Shown here piece after piece: positions 14,502-21,234 of a stretch of 22,490 bases of DNA; position 1 is the first letter of the stretch, and every line of letters begins with the position of its first letter. The notes beneath the pieces were generated by a model. That model saw nothing but the letters and a program-made list of their open reading frames with translations. It was not told the DNA's origin and did not search any database. The DNA is from CAZECR01 sp964510495 (GTDB lineage Bacteria; Patescibacteriota; Patescibacteriia; Magasanikbacterales; GWA2-37-8): the NCBI GenBank assembly GCA_964510495.1, contig CAZECR010000017.1, forward strand, positions 1 through 22,490, written 5' to 3'. A program made the translations under genes and the position numbers.

Positions 14502-14783
14502 ATGAAAGATCAGCCAAAAAACAAAACTATCCTTTCCCCATTATTTTTACTGCCCCGTCAGGTATTTTTGGTGTTTATCAAGCTCTATCAGCTCACATTT
14601 TCACCTGACCACGGACTCTTAAAAAATCGTTTTCCGCATGGATTTTGTCCTTTTTATCCTTCGTGCAGTAGCTTTGCATATCAAAAAATTGAAAAAAAAG
14701 GAATTTTTTTAGGTCTTCCGCCTGCCATTTGGCGTATTATCCGCTGTCATCCGTGGACCAAAGGCGGTATAGATCTGCCATAA
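14502..14783 (+). CDS. yidD: Membrane protein insertion efficiency factor YidD
   Basis: YidD is a small peripheral membrane protein that helps the YidC insertase. The 93-residue product has the family core: FIKLYQLTFSPDHG, CPFYPSCSSFAYQKIEKKG and IWRIIRCHPWTKGGID, with the conserved cysteines. It carries a short basic N-terminal extension. In most bacteria the order is rpmH-rnpA-yidD-yidC; here a terminator follows at once and yidC is not next, so the cluster is broken. Assignment is secure. Confidence 0.94.
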   Translation: MKDQPKNKTILSPLFLLPRQVFLVFIKLYQLTFSPDHGLLKNRFPHGFCPFYPSCSSFAYQKIEKKGIFLGLPPAIWRIIRCHPWTKGGIDLP

Positions 14784-14809
14784 AAAAGACAGCCAAAGGG
14801 CTGTTTTTT
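14782..14809. terminator. Terminator after yidD
   Basis: AAAAAAgACAGCC pairs with GGCTGTTTTTT around an AAAG loop, starting in the yidD stop codon. It lies between convergent yidD and nfo. Confidence 0.85.
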
Positions 14810-14845
14810 GTTTAAGGTTAGTTTAAAATCTCAACTATTTTATTT

Positions 14846-15751
14846 TTACTTTTTNNNNNNNNNNNNNNNNNNNNNNNNNNNNNNNNNNNNNNNNNNNNNN
14901 NNNNNNNNNNNNNNNNNNNNNNNNNNNNNNNNNNNNNNNNNNNNNNNNNNNNNNACAATTTTATCGTGTTCAGTCTCAGCGATAAAACTTACCTTAGCAA
15001 TTTTTTTATTTGAAAATAAATTTTTAAAGCCTTCTACGCCGATATTTCCTTCGCCAATATGCTCATGACGATCTTTTTTACCACCAAATTCAATTTTTGA
15101 ATCATTGCAGTGCGACATTTTAAAACGATCGAGTCCTACAGTATCATCAAATTTTTTAAGTGTAGCTTTAGCGGCTGCTGGGGTACGCACATCATAACCG
15201 CTGGCAAACGCGTGCTGTGTATCGTAACAAATACCTAAATTATATTTTTTTAATTTAGTATGGTGCACAATTTCGGCTAATTCTTCGAACGTGTCGCCGA
15301 TTACTGATCCGGCCCCGGCAGAATTTTCAAGGAGCAGCTGCGTTTCGCCAGTGTAGCCCTTTAACGTTTTCTCAAGTCCTTCAATCAGTGCTTCAAAACC
15401 TTTTTCTTCGCCCATGCCGCTGTAGCTGCCCAGGTGCGTCATCACATATGTGGCGCCAAGCATTGAACCGCGCTCAAGTTCTTGGCGAATAACAGCACTC
15501 GATCCGTAGCGAATACGGTTATTAATCGAGGCGAAGTTGATAAAATATGGCGTATGAATATACCATTCTTTTTGGCCGGCTTCTTTACAGTTGTTTTTGA
15601 ACTCCGCTGCAATTTTTTCGTCGAGTGGCGCAATCCAACCACCCTGAGGAGAACGACTAAACATTTGAAAAACCTCACAGCCAATTTTAGCAGCGTTCAA
15701 AGGGGCGTTAGGGAGTCCGCCAGCGATAGAAACATGAGCACCGAAGAGCAT
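14846..15751 (-). CDS. nfo: Endonuclease IV (AP endonuclease), interrupted by scaffold gap
   Basis: Nfo cleaves DNA 5' to abasic sites in base-excision repair; it is a TIM barrel with three zinc ions. About 265 residues are readable before the gap. The metal-binding motifs are present: GAHVSIAGG at the start, an IHTPYFINFAS segment, THLGSYSG, LLENSAGAGS, CYDTQHAFASGYD, MSHCNDSK, DRHEHIGEG and finally AETEHDK. The last 20 or so residues fall in the 100 N run at 14855-14954; the apparent stop at 14846 is in frame only if the true gap length is a multiple of three more or less than 100. It lies eight bases after the unknown gene and is the last gene of the tig operon. Confidence 0.93.
   Translation of the reverse strand: MLFGAHVSIAGGLPNAPLNAAKIGCEVFQMFSRSPQGGWIAPLDEKIAAEFKNNCKEAGQKEWYIHTPYFINFASINNRIRYGSSAVIRQELERGSMLGATYVMTHLGSYSGMGEEKGFEALIEGLEKTLKGYTGETQLLLENSAGAGSVIGDTFEELAEIVHHTKLKKYNLGICYDTQHAFASGYDVRTPAAAKATLKKFDDTVGLDRFKMSHCNDSKIEFGGKKDRHEHIGEGNIGVEGFKNLFSNKKIAKVSFIAETEHDKIXXXXXXXXXXXXXXXXXXXXXXXXXXXXXXXXXXKK
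14855..14954. other. Assembly gap of 100 N
   Basis: Exactly 100 undetermined bases, the usual placeholder for a gap of unknown size. It removes the C terminus of nfo. A window joined over a scaffold gap should be checked for correct order on both sides. Confidence 0.99.
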
Positions 15752-15759
15752 AAAAAATA

Positions 15760-16683
15760 TTATTTTTCAGTTTTTTTAGCGTAAAAAAATTCCAAGTACT
15801 GAATAAAAATTTTGCCAAGAGAAGCTATTCCCACAGGAACAGGACAGCCGAGACTGGTTCTCGGATTAAATTCGTGATCAGTGATGTTTGGCGTAAGTAG
15901 TGGTGGTTCGTCTTTTAACCGTTCCTCCAGTAAGAAATCCTTCAAGGCCTCGCTGAGTTTGATTTTTCCGTCCTGTGTTTCGAGCGCGTTTTTAATATAC
16001 GACCCCTCACCCTGCAGCGGGCCGACAATCCCCGTTGGTAACCGCATGGCGAGCTCCACAATAACTTTTTGATCAACGAGTTGTCGGCATAAGCCGACAG
16101 GGTCTTGCTCAAAACCAGGAACATGCTCGGCTGTGATTGCGGCTAAACTAGCACCGATTGTTTCCGAGGCCTCTGCAAAAACTTCCGGCAAAGTGCCGCG
16201 AAAAGTTAGGTGCTTTAATACGTTTCGCTCCTCTTCTCGATCGTCTGCTGCGAGCTCTTTCTCTATGACTAACCCTTGGTCATACGCCAGTATTCCCACC
16301 GCCATAATACTCTGCGATAGGGCGAGTGCGAAAGATTCCCCATACTCGCCAACACCGATTTTGTTGTTGAGAATCATGGTGCTTGTGCTGAGTTTCGAAG
16401 CGTCACTAAAATACGTATAATGAGCTTTTTGCTCAAACGCTTTAAAAATATAGGGACTTTTTCTCTTGAGTGGTTGCCAGCGCGTACCATCTGTGCCAAG
16501 ATCGTCAAAATTGGTAATAGTCATTTCTTCGCTGAGTACAGAAGGCGGGATGGTAAGGCCATCCCTATTTATCTTTTCAAAACCACCGACCATTTTTTTG
16601 ACCAAGGGTTCGAGAGTCCTTTTTAATTTTTCTCGTAAATCTTTAGCTTCCAGAACGGCAGGGCTTTTTTCTGACTCGTTCAT
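15760..16683 (-). CDS. Unknown 307-residue protein between tig and nfo
   Basis: I do not recognise a family. The protein has no signal peptide or clear membrane helix. It opens with a charged helix (KDLREKLKRTLEPLVKKM) and continues with alpha-helical segments, including one long Ala/Leu/Ser-rich helix near 115-135 and an acidic AADDREEERN patch. It ends in a distinctive Cys-Pro segment, FNPRTSLGCPVPVG, followed by an aromatic helix. The Arg-x-x-x-Gly-Cys-Pro arrangement near the C terminus could bind a metal or ligand, but I know of no basis to name it. It lies 10 bases after tig and eight bases before nfo, all on the minus strand, so the three are cotranscribed. No Shine-Dalgarno is present. 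Confidence 0.75.
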   Translation of the reverse strand: MNESEKSPAVLEAKDLREKLKRTLEPLVKKMVGGFEKINRDGLTIPPSVLSEEMTITNFDDLGTDGTRWQPLKRKSPYIFKAFEQKAHYTYFSDASKLSTSTMILNNKIGVGEYGESFALALSQSIMAVGILAYDQGLVIEKELAADDREEERNVLKHLTFRGTLPEVFAEASETIGASLAAITAEHVPGFEQDPVGLCRQLVDQKVIVELAMRLPTGIVGPLQGEGSYIKNALETQDGKIKLSEALKDFLLEERLKDEPPLLTPNITDHEFNPRTSLGCPVPVGIASLGKIFIQYLEFFYAKKTEK

Positions 16684-16693
16684 AGGAAAAAAA

Positions 16694-17977
16694 CTAACTT
16701 TTTTTAATCTGTTCCTTCACCCACTGTATCACTTTTTTATTCTGCAGTGTAGTTGCAATAGTCTGAACAACTTCCTGGCGTTTGAGGTTTTCTTCTACCT
16801 GAGGATTGTTTGGGTAAGCTGCACGGATAGCAGCAAGCTCAGTGTTCATTTCTTCAGGCTCAATTTTAATATTGTTTTGGAGAGCGATTTGGCGTGAGAT
16901 AAGTGCGGCCTTAGCGCGTTTGTCGGCTTGAGCGGTGAAGTCGGCAAGGATTTCGGCCTCGGTCTTCTTCATGTCAGCCAAATATTTTTCAACCGGAATG
17001 CCCTGCTCATCAAGATTGTGTTTGAGTTCGTAGAACATTTTATTTTTCTCCGCATCGATCAAAACTTCCGGGATCACTTCGAAGCTGCTTTTTTCAATGA
17101 GCTGTTCAAGAAGTGCAATTTCAAAGCGCTCATCTTCTTTGCGTTGGCCCTCTTTAGTTAAGTTGGCAGTAAGAAGTTCAACCATGGTTTCCAGACTCTT
17201 TTGGCCAAGGGCCTTGGCAAAATCGTCGTTGAGTTCTGGGTAGGTAAGTTCGTAGACTTCGTTTACTTTTATTTTAAAATCAACATCTTTACCGGCAAAA
17301 TGTTTTTGGTAATGTTCTTTGGGAAACTTAAGCGTAAATTCTTTAGTGTCATCTTTTTTGAGACCAACCAACTCTTCGGCAAAGCCTGGAATATAGTGCG
17401 GCTCACTCAGGTATACCTGGTGGTTCGGAGCTTGGCCGCCTTCCATCGGAACTTTGTCGATGAACATGTCCATGTTGACGACAACCTTATCTTCTTTGGT
17501 AGCTATGCCGGACTTAACAACCTCTTTGCCTTGCATGCGACGAAGATTTTCCATTGTTTCATCAACTTGTTTTTTTTCTATGGCGACCGGTTTACTTTCT
17601 ACTTTGATGGTGGCAAGGTCCGGAATGGTAACTTTAGGAAGGAGCGCGACACTGGCTGTAAAGACCAACTCATTGCCTGGAGCAAATTTTTGTAAACTAA
17701 TCTGCGGCATACCGATAGTATCCAGTTTTTCTTCGCTTACGGCTTTAAAGAAGTTGCTTTCAACGATTGATTGCATAGCTTCTTCCAAAATGCGAACCTC
17801 GCCCATTTCTTGCTTTACCAAATCGTAAGGCGCTTTACCCGGACGGAAACCTTTGATCGCGGCGCGCTCTGACATGCGGACGGCAGCAGCCTCCATATTT
17901 TTTTTGTAATCAGCTGGGGCAACAGTGATGGTAAGTTCAGCGGTCGACTTGTCAGTTTTCTTAAGTTCGTATGACAT
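16694..17977 (-). CDS. tig: Trigger factor, ribosome-associated chaperone and prolyl isomerase
   Basis: Trigger factor binds at the ribosomal exit tunnel and protects nascent chains. The 427-residue product has the three family domains. The N-terminal ribosome-binding domain carries the signature GFRPGKAP at residues 43-50 (GFRKGKVP in E. coli). The FKBP-type isomerase domain lies at about 150-240 (VVNMDMFIDKVPMEGG, GFAEELVGLKKDDTKEFTLKFP). The C-terminal helical arm domain ends WVKEQIKK. It has its own consensus promoter and heads the operon tig, unknown gene, nfo. No Shine-Dalgarno precedes ATG 17977. In many bacteria clpP-clpX follows tig; here it does not. Confidence 0.96.
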   Translation of the reverse strand: MSYELKKTDKSTAELTITVAPADYKKNMEAAAVRMSERAAIKGFRPGKAPYDLVKQEMGEVRILEEAMQSIVESNFFKAVSEEKLDTIGMPQISLQKFAPGNELVFTASVALLPKVTIPDLATIKVESKPVAIEKKQVDETMENLRRMQGKEVVKSGIATKEDKVVVNMDMFIDKVPMEGGQAPNHQVYLSEPHYIPGFAEELVGLKKDDTKEFTLKFPKEHYQKHFAGKDVDFKIKVNEVYELTYPELNDDFAKALGQKSLETMVELLTANLTKEGQRKEDERFEIALLEQLIEKSSFEVIPEVLIDAEKNKMFYELKHNLDEQGIPVEKYLADMKKTEAEILADFTAQADKRAKAALISRQIALQNNIKIEPEEMNTELAAIRAAYPNNPQVEENLKRQEVVQTIATTLQNKKVIQWVKEQIKKS

Positions 17978-18010
17978 ATTCAGTAAAAAGAGTAAGTAAG
18001 AATACGGCCT

Positions 18011-18039
18011 ATTTTATTGAAAAATAAGGGATTTGTCAA
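18011..18039 (-). promoter_or_regulatory. Promoter of the tig operon
   Basis: Minus-strand -35 TTGACA (18039-18034), 17-base spacer, -10 TAAAAT (18016-18011). Predicted start near 18004, leaving about 26 bases before ATG 17977. Confidence 0.8.
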
Positions 18040-18052
18040 ATGGTGGCAGATA

Positions 18053-18086
18053 CAAAAACACCCCAGTTTTTGCTGAGGTGTTTTTG
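18053..18086. terminator. Terminator after the 90-residue GC-rich gene
   Basis: CAAAAACACC (18053-18062) pairs with GGTGTTTTTG (18077-18086), with an inner CAG/CTG stem. For the minus strand it ends the gene at 18130-18402 and insulates tig. Confidence 0.85.
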
Positions 18087-18129
18087 GTGGGGCGCGACGA
18101 GGATCGGGGTGATCGGCGTCGCGGTAGGG

Positions 18130-18402
18130 CTACGCATGAAGCGCGGGGTGCTGGACGCGCTCGGCAACGATGATGACGTTGAACAGCGGCACGGCCTCGT
18201 ACTCGGTGTCAGCGATGCACGTGACGTACAGTCGACTGGTGCCGAGGAGTGTGGCGAGCGAGCGGAGCTGGGTGAAACTGACCATGTCGGCGCCCAGTTG
18301 CGTTCTGACTGCCTGGAACTTGATTCGACTTCTTCCTTTTTCTTTTTTGAAGCACACGGCTTCAGGAAAAATCTTTCGAATTTTTTTCTTCAAGATCTTC
18401 AT
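18130..18402 (-). CDS. Unknown 90-residue basic protein, GC-rich
   Basis: I do not recognise the family. The N terminus is strongly basic (MKILKKKIRKIF), with KKEKGRSRIKF following. A mixed alpha/beta core comes next (FTQLRSLATLLGTSRLYVTC, then FNVIIVAERVQ); there is no signal or membrane helix. Unlike most genes here it has a canonical AAGGAG seven bases before the ATG, plus its own consensus promoter and terminator. Its third codon positions are visibly richer in G and C than those of tig or hppA, suggesting transfer from another genome. A small nucleic-acid-binding protein is possible from the charge, but this is only inference. Confidence 0.65.
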   Translation of the reverse strand: MKILKKKIRKIFPEAVCFKKEKGRSRIKFQAVRTQLGADMVSFTQLRSLATLLGTSRLYVTCIADTEYEAVPLFNVIIVAERVQHPALHA

Positions 18403-18423
18403 GGGGTACTCCTTGTTGAGGCA

Positions 18424-18452
18424 AACATAGCAATGAAAACCCGTTATGTCAA
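18424..18452 (-). promoter_or_regulatory. Promoter of the 90-residue gene
   Basis: Minus-strand TTGACA (18452-18447), 17-base spacer, TATGTT (18429-18424). Predicted start near 18417, about 15 bases before the ATG with AAGGAG between. Confidence 0.75.
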
Positions 18453-18463
18453 TGAAAACAGAC

Positions 18464-18491
18464 TAAAACAACCCTGTAAAAACAGGGTTGT
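18464..18491 (-). terminator. Terminator after the 129-residue gene
   Basis: ACAACCCTG and CAGGGTTGT (9 bp) enclose six bases; on the minus strand TTTT follows. It lies about 95 bases past the stop at 18587 and separates the two GC-rich genes. Confidence 0.75.
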
Positions 18492-18500
18492 CGTGCTGTA

Positions 18501-18565
18501 CCCGCCTCGGAGCGTCCTTATAACTAATCCGTATTAGTGACAAAGACGCAGAGCTCCGAGGTGGG
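18501..18565. repeat. 65-base hairpin/cruciform element
   Basis: Outer arms CCCGCCTCGGAGC (18501-18513) and GCTCCGAGGTGGG (18553-18565) pair over 13 positions with one G-T pair. Inside lie a GTC/GAC step and a second stem, ACTAAT-CCGT-ATTAGT (18523-18538). It sits between the 129-residue gene and its terminator, so it would form the 3' end of that transcript. Possible roles are a stabilising 3' element, a small RNA, a protein-binding site, or a recombination site. No integron attC core is visible. Confidence 0.6.
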
Positions 18566-18586
18566 CTATGCGGGTTGGTGGTGTGG

Positions 18587-18976
18587 TTAGGCGGCTCGCC
18601 CGAGCCTCAGCTGCCGGAAGCGCTCGACGTTCGCGCGCGCCTTCATGGCGAGCGTTTCCGCCGCGAGCCACTGCTCGGCGAGGCTTGCTGCTTCGGCCTG
18701 TGCCAGGGTCAGCGCGCTCAGGGCCTGCTGAAACATCTGGCGCTTCTGCAAGGCAGCGAGCGACAGCGCGCCCTCATCGCAGCAGGCGATTTCGAGTGCA
18801 GCCTCGTCGCGCTGGGCTTCGAAGCCAGTCAAGGCTTCGCGCAGGCGCCGGCCACTCTTCTCCTGAAGGGCGGCGATTCGGCGCGCATGACTTTCAGCTT
18901 CGGCGAGTTGGTGCACAGCCTCCTCGAGCGGAGTTCTGCTCGGCGGTGCCGGCAAGGTGATGTCGGGCAAATCCAT
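18587..18976 (-). CDS. Unknown 129-residue coiled-coil protein, GC-rich
   Basis: I do not recognise the family. After a short Pro-rich start (MDLPDITLPAPPSRTP), nearly the whole protein is one long Ala/Glu/Leu/Arg-rich helix with heptad-like spacing from about residue 17 to the end (EEAVHQLAEAESHARRIAAL, then the repeated LAALQKRQ, LTLAQAEAASLAEQ). There is a CC pair in the middle and a basic tail. No membrane segment is present. A Shine-Dalgarno GAGAGG precedes ATG 18976. The codon use is much GC-richer than in the flanking genes. The gene has its own consensus promoter, a leader with two palindromes, a 3' hairpin and a terminator. A structural, phage or plasmid origin is conceivable. Confidence 0.65.
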   Translation of the reverse strand: MDLPDITLPAPPSRTPLEEAVHQLAEAESHARRIAALQEKSGRRLREALTGFEAQRDEAALEIACCDEGALSLAALQKRQMFQQALSALTLAQAEAASLAEQWLAAETLAMKARANVERFRQLRLGRAA

Positions 18977-18996
18977 GAGACACCTCTCTATCAGTT

Positions 18997-19044
18997 AAAA
19001 TCTGTCCACGCCTAGGGTGATCACCATAGAAGTGGACAGATTTT
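18997..19044. repeat. 48-bp near-perfect palindrome in the leader of the coiled-coil gene
   Basis: Outer arms AAAATCTGTCCAC (18997-19009) and GTGGACAGATTTT (19032-19044) are perfect over 13 bp. The centre contains the perfect palindrome GGTGATCACC (19016-19025). In all, 21 of 24 symmetric positions match. It lies between the predicted transcript start and the Shine-Dalgarno of the 129-residue gene, so it could be a dimer or tetramer operator or a long RNA hairpin controlling translation. Confidence 0.75.
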
Positions 19045-19054
19045 GGATAAAGTC

Positions 19055-19066
19055 TTGCCCGGGCAA
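19055..19066. repeat. 12-bp perfect palindrome at the predicted transcription start
   Basis: TTGCCCGGGCAA begins at the expected +1 of the coiled-coil gene (about 19066 on minus), a usual place for a repressor operator. Confidence 0.55.
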
Positions 19067-19072
19067 CGTCAG

Positions 19073-19101
19073 AATATAGCACAAAAGTATGTTTTTGTCA
19101 A
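19073..19101 (-). promoter_or_regulatory. Promoter of the coiled-coil gene
   Basis: Minus-strand TTGACA (19101-19096), 17-base spacer, TATATT (19078-19073). The leader to ATG 18976 is about 90 bases and holds both palindromes. Confidence 0.8.
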
Positions 19102-19116
19102 CCCTTTTAATCAAAC

Positions 19117-19144
19117 AAAAAGAGCGCTGGTAGGCGCTCTTTTT
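19117..19144. terminator. Terminator after hppA
   Basis: AAAAAGAGCGC (19117-19127) and GCGCTCTTTTT (19134-19144) form a perfect 11-bp stem with a six-base loop, T-rich on both strands. Confidence 0.92.
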
Positions 19145-19158
19145 GAGAAAGAAAAGGT

Positions 19159-21150
19159 TTATTTGAGGAGTAGTCCGACAATGAGTAAGGCAACGATATT
19201 GGCTACTTTAATCATTGGGTTAATCGATGGGCCGGCAGTGTCTTTGTACGGGTCGCCAACGGTGTCGCCGGTAACAGCGGCTTGGTGGGCAAACGAACCC
19301 TTGCCGCCGTAGTTGCCTTTTTCAATAAACTTTTTAGCATTGTCCCAAGCGGCGCCACCGGTGGTCATAGAAATAGCGAGGAAAATACCGGTAACGATTG
19401 TGCCGACGAGGAGTCCGCCAAGCGCCGGAATGCCAAGAAGGAAGCCAACCGCGATCGGAGCGGCAACCGGAAGAAGGGCTGGAACAATCATTTGGCGAAG
19501 CGCGCCTTTGGTAACAATGTCAGCGGCGCGGGCATAGTCTGGTTTGCCAGTGCCTTCCATAATGCCTGGAATTTCTTTGAATTGACGACGAACTTCTTCG
19601 ACAACTTGACCGGCAACAGTTCCAACGGATTCCATGAGGAAGGAGCCAAAGAGGTACGGCAACAAGCCACCGATAAAGAGACCGACTAATACTTTTGGAT
19701 CGTTGATCAAGAAAACAGTGGATTCAGGAAGTTTGTGGGTAAAATCGGCGAAGAGGACGAGGGATGACAAACCAGCGGCAGCAATAGCGTACCCTTTAGT
19801 AACTGCTTTCGTGGTGTTGCCGACTGCGTCGAGCGGATCGGTAATAGCGCGAACACTATCAGAAAGTTCAGCCATTTCAGCGATACCACCAGCGTTGTCC
19901 GTAATTGGGCCATATGCATCAATGGTGACGACGATACCGGTCATCGAAAGCATGCTAACGGCAGCGATTGCAACACCAAAGAGGCCGGCGAGCCAGAATG
20001 AACCAAGCATGGCGGCAAGAATCAAAAGTACTGGAATAGCAGTAGACTTCATCGAAACAGCGAGACCAGCGATGATGTTGGTGCCGTGTCCCGTAGTGCT
20101 TGCTTTGGCAATGTGTTGTACAGGAGAATATTCGGTTGAGGTGTAGTAGTCAGTAACAAATACCATAGCGATCGTGAGCGCAAGACCGATTACAGCAGTG
20201 CCAAACAAACGCATGACAGAATGACCGGCGAGGTCAGCGAGGAGCCAGTTGGTAATAGGATAAAACGCAGCCAGCGAAAGCACACCGGCAGCGATGAGCC
20301 CCTTATAGAGGGCGTTCATAACGTTCATGCTTTTGCCAAGACGGATGAAGAACGTGCCGAGGATAGAGGCGATAATCGAAGCTCCTCCGAGCATGAGTGG
20401 AAAAATGATAGCTTTAGTGTTGCCAGGGAACAAGAGACTAGCAAGAAGCATGGCAGCGATCGTTGTAATTGCGTACGTTTCAAAAAGGTCCGCAGCCATA
20501 CCAGCGCAGTCGCCAACATTATCACCAACATTATCAGCAATAACTGCTGGGTTACGTGGATCATCTTCCGGAATCCCTTTTTCTACTTTACCGACGAGAT
20601 CGGCTCCAACGTCAGCGGCTTTAGTGAAGATGCCGCCGCCGATACGAGCGAAGACAGAAACTAAGCTGCCACCAAAACCTAGGCCAATCAGGGCAGAAAG
20701 ATCACCGCTGGTAACCAAGTAAAAACCAGCTACACCAAGGAGGCCAAGACCGGCAACCAAAAGACCGGTAATCGAGCCGCCGCGAACGGCGAGGGTCATT
20801 GCTTCTTTGAAGCCGGTTTTTGCAGCTTCGGCGGTGCGAACATTGGCTTTGACCGAGATGGTCATTCCAATATAGCCGGCCAGACACGAGAAGGCGGCGC
20901 CAACTACAAAGCCGAAAGCCGTTACCCAATCGATACCGAGACCAAGTGCCAAGAAGATAAAAATAGCTACAACACCAATCGTTTTATATTGTCGTAAGAG
21001 GTATGCTTTGGCACCAGTTTGAATTGCTCGAGCAATCATTTGCATTCGTTCGTCCCCGGCCGGTTGGCGCAGGACCCAGCGAATGAGAATAAGACCGTAG
21101 AGAATGGCGAGTACGGAGGGAACAATGGCTCCCAAAACGATAATGAGCAT
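19159..21150 (-). CDS. hppA: Membrane-bound proton-pumping pyrophosphatase
   Basis: HppA couples hydrolysis of pyrophosphate to ion export across the membrane, saving energy and removing PPi. The 663-residue product has about 15-16 membrane helices and the family's substrate site: GGGIFTKAADVGADLVGKVE followed by DDPRNPAVIADNVGDNVGD, and near the C terminus GGAAWDNAKKFIE and DTVGDPYKDTAGPSIN. The cytoplasmic motif GNTTKAVT carries Lys and, three residues on, Thr, which in this family marks the K+-independent (H+-pumping) class. The longest frame opens with GTG 21195, but the promoter's predicted start lies downstream of it, so I chose ATG 21150. Single-gene unit with its own promoter and terminator. 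Confidence 0.95.
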   Translation of the reverse strand: MLIIVLGAIVPSVLAILYGLILIRWVLRQPAGDERMQMIARAIQTGAKAYLLRQYKTIGVVAIFIFLALGLGIDWVTAFGFVVGAAFSCLAGYIGMTISVKANVRTAEAAKTGFKEAMTLAVRGGSITGLLVAGLGLLGVAGFYLVTSGDLSALIGLGFGGSLVSVFARIGGGIFTKAADVGADLVGKVEKGIPEDDPRNPAVIADNVGDNVGDCAGMAADLFETYAITTIAAMLLASLLFPGNTKAIIFPLMLGGASIIASILGTFFIRLGKSMNVMNALYKGLIAAGVLSLAAFYPITNWLLADLAGHSVMRLFGTAVIGLALTIAMVFVTDYYTSTEYSPVQHIAKASTTGHGTNIIAGLAVSMKSTAIPVLLILAAMLGSFWLAGLFGVAIAAVSMLSMTGIVVTIDAYGPITDNAGGIAEMAELSDSVRAITDPLDAVGNTTKAVTKGYAIAAAGLSSLVLFADFTHKLPESTVFLINDPKVLVGLFIGGLLPYLFGSFLMESVGTVAGQVVEEVRRQFKEIPGIMEGTGKPDYARAADIVTKGALRQMIVPALLPVAAPIAVGFLLGIPALGGLLVGTIVTGIFLAISMTTGGAAWDNAKKFIEKGNYGGKGSFAHQAAVTGDTVGDPYKDTAGPSINPMIKVANIVALLIVGLLLK

Positions 21151-21196
21151 ACGTGCTATTAAGATTAAAAGCTTAAAAATAGATTGATTTGCCACC

Positions 21197-21202
21197 TATA
21201 CT
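21197..21202 (+). promoter_or_regulatory. Possible -10 of the M23 hydrolase gene
   Basis: TATACT lies 32 bases before ATG 21235, overlapping the minus-strand -10 of hppA. The -35 at the matching distance is poor, so confidence is limited. Confidence 0.4.
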
Positions 21203-21226
21203 ATGGTAAACTCTTCAAATAGTCAA
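21198..21226 (-). promoter_or_regulatory. Promoter of hppA
   Basis: Minus-strand TTGACT (21226-21221), 17-base spacer, TAGTAT (21203-21198). Predicted start near 21191 gives a leader of about 40 bases to ATG 21150. Confidence 0.7.
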
Positions 21227-21234
21227 GCAAAACT

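Noticed and set aside
17201..17828. Plus-strand ORFs across tig
   Set aside because: They are antisense shadows of a clear trigger factor gene and lack promoters.
18501..18565. Integron attC site
   Set aside because: No paired RYYYAAC / GTTRRRY core sites at the ends and no integrase in the window.
18568..19015. Plus-strand ORFs opposite the coiled-coil gene
   Set aside because: They are Arg/Ala-rich mirror frames of a GC-rich gene; the minus frame has promoter, Shine-Dalgarno and terminator.
21151..21195. GTG start for hppA
   Set aside because: It lies upstream of the predicted transcription start at about 21191; ATG 21150 gives a normal N terminus.
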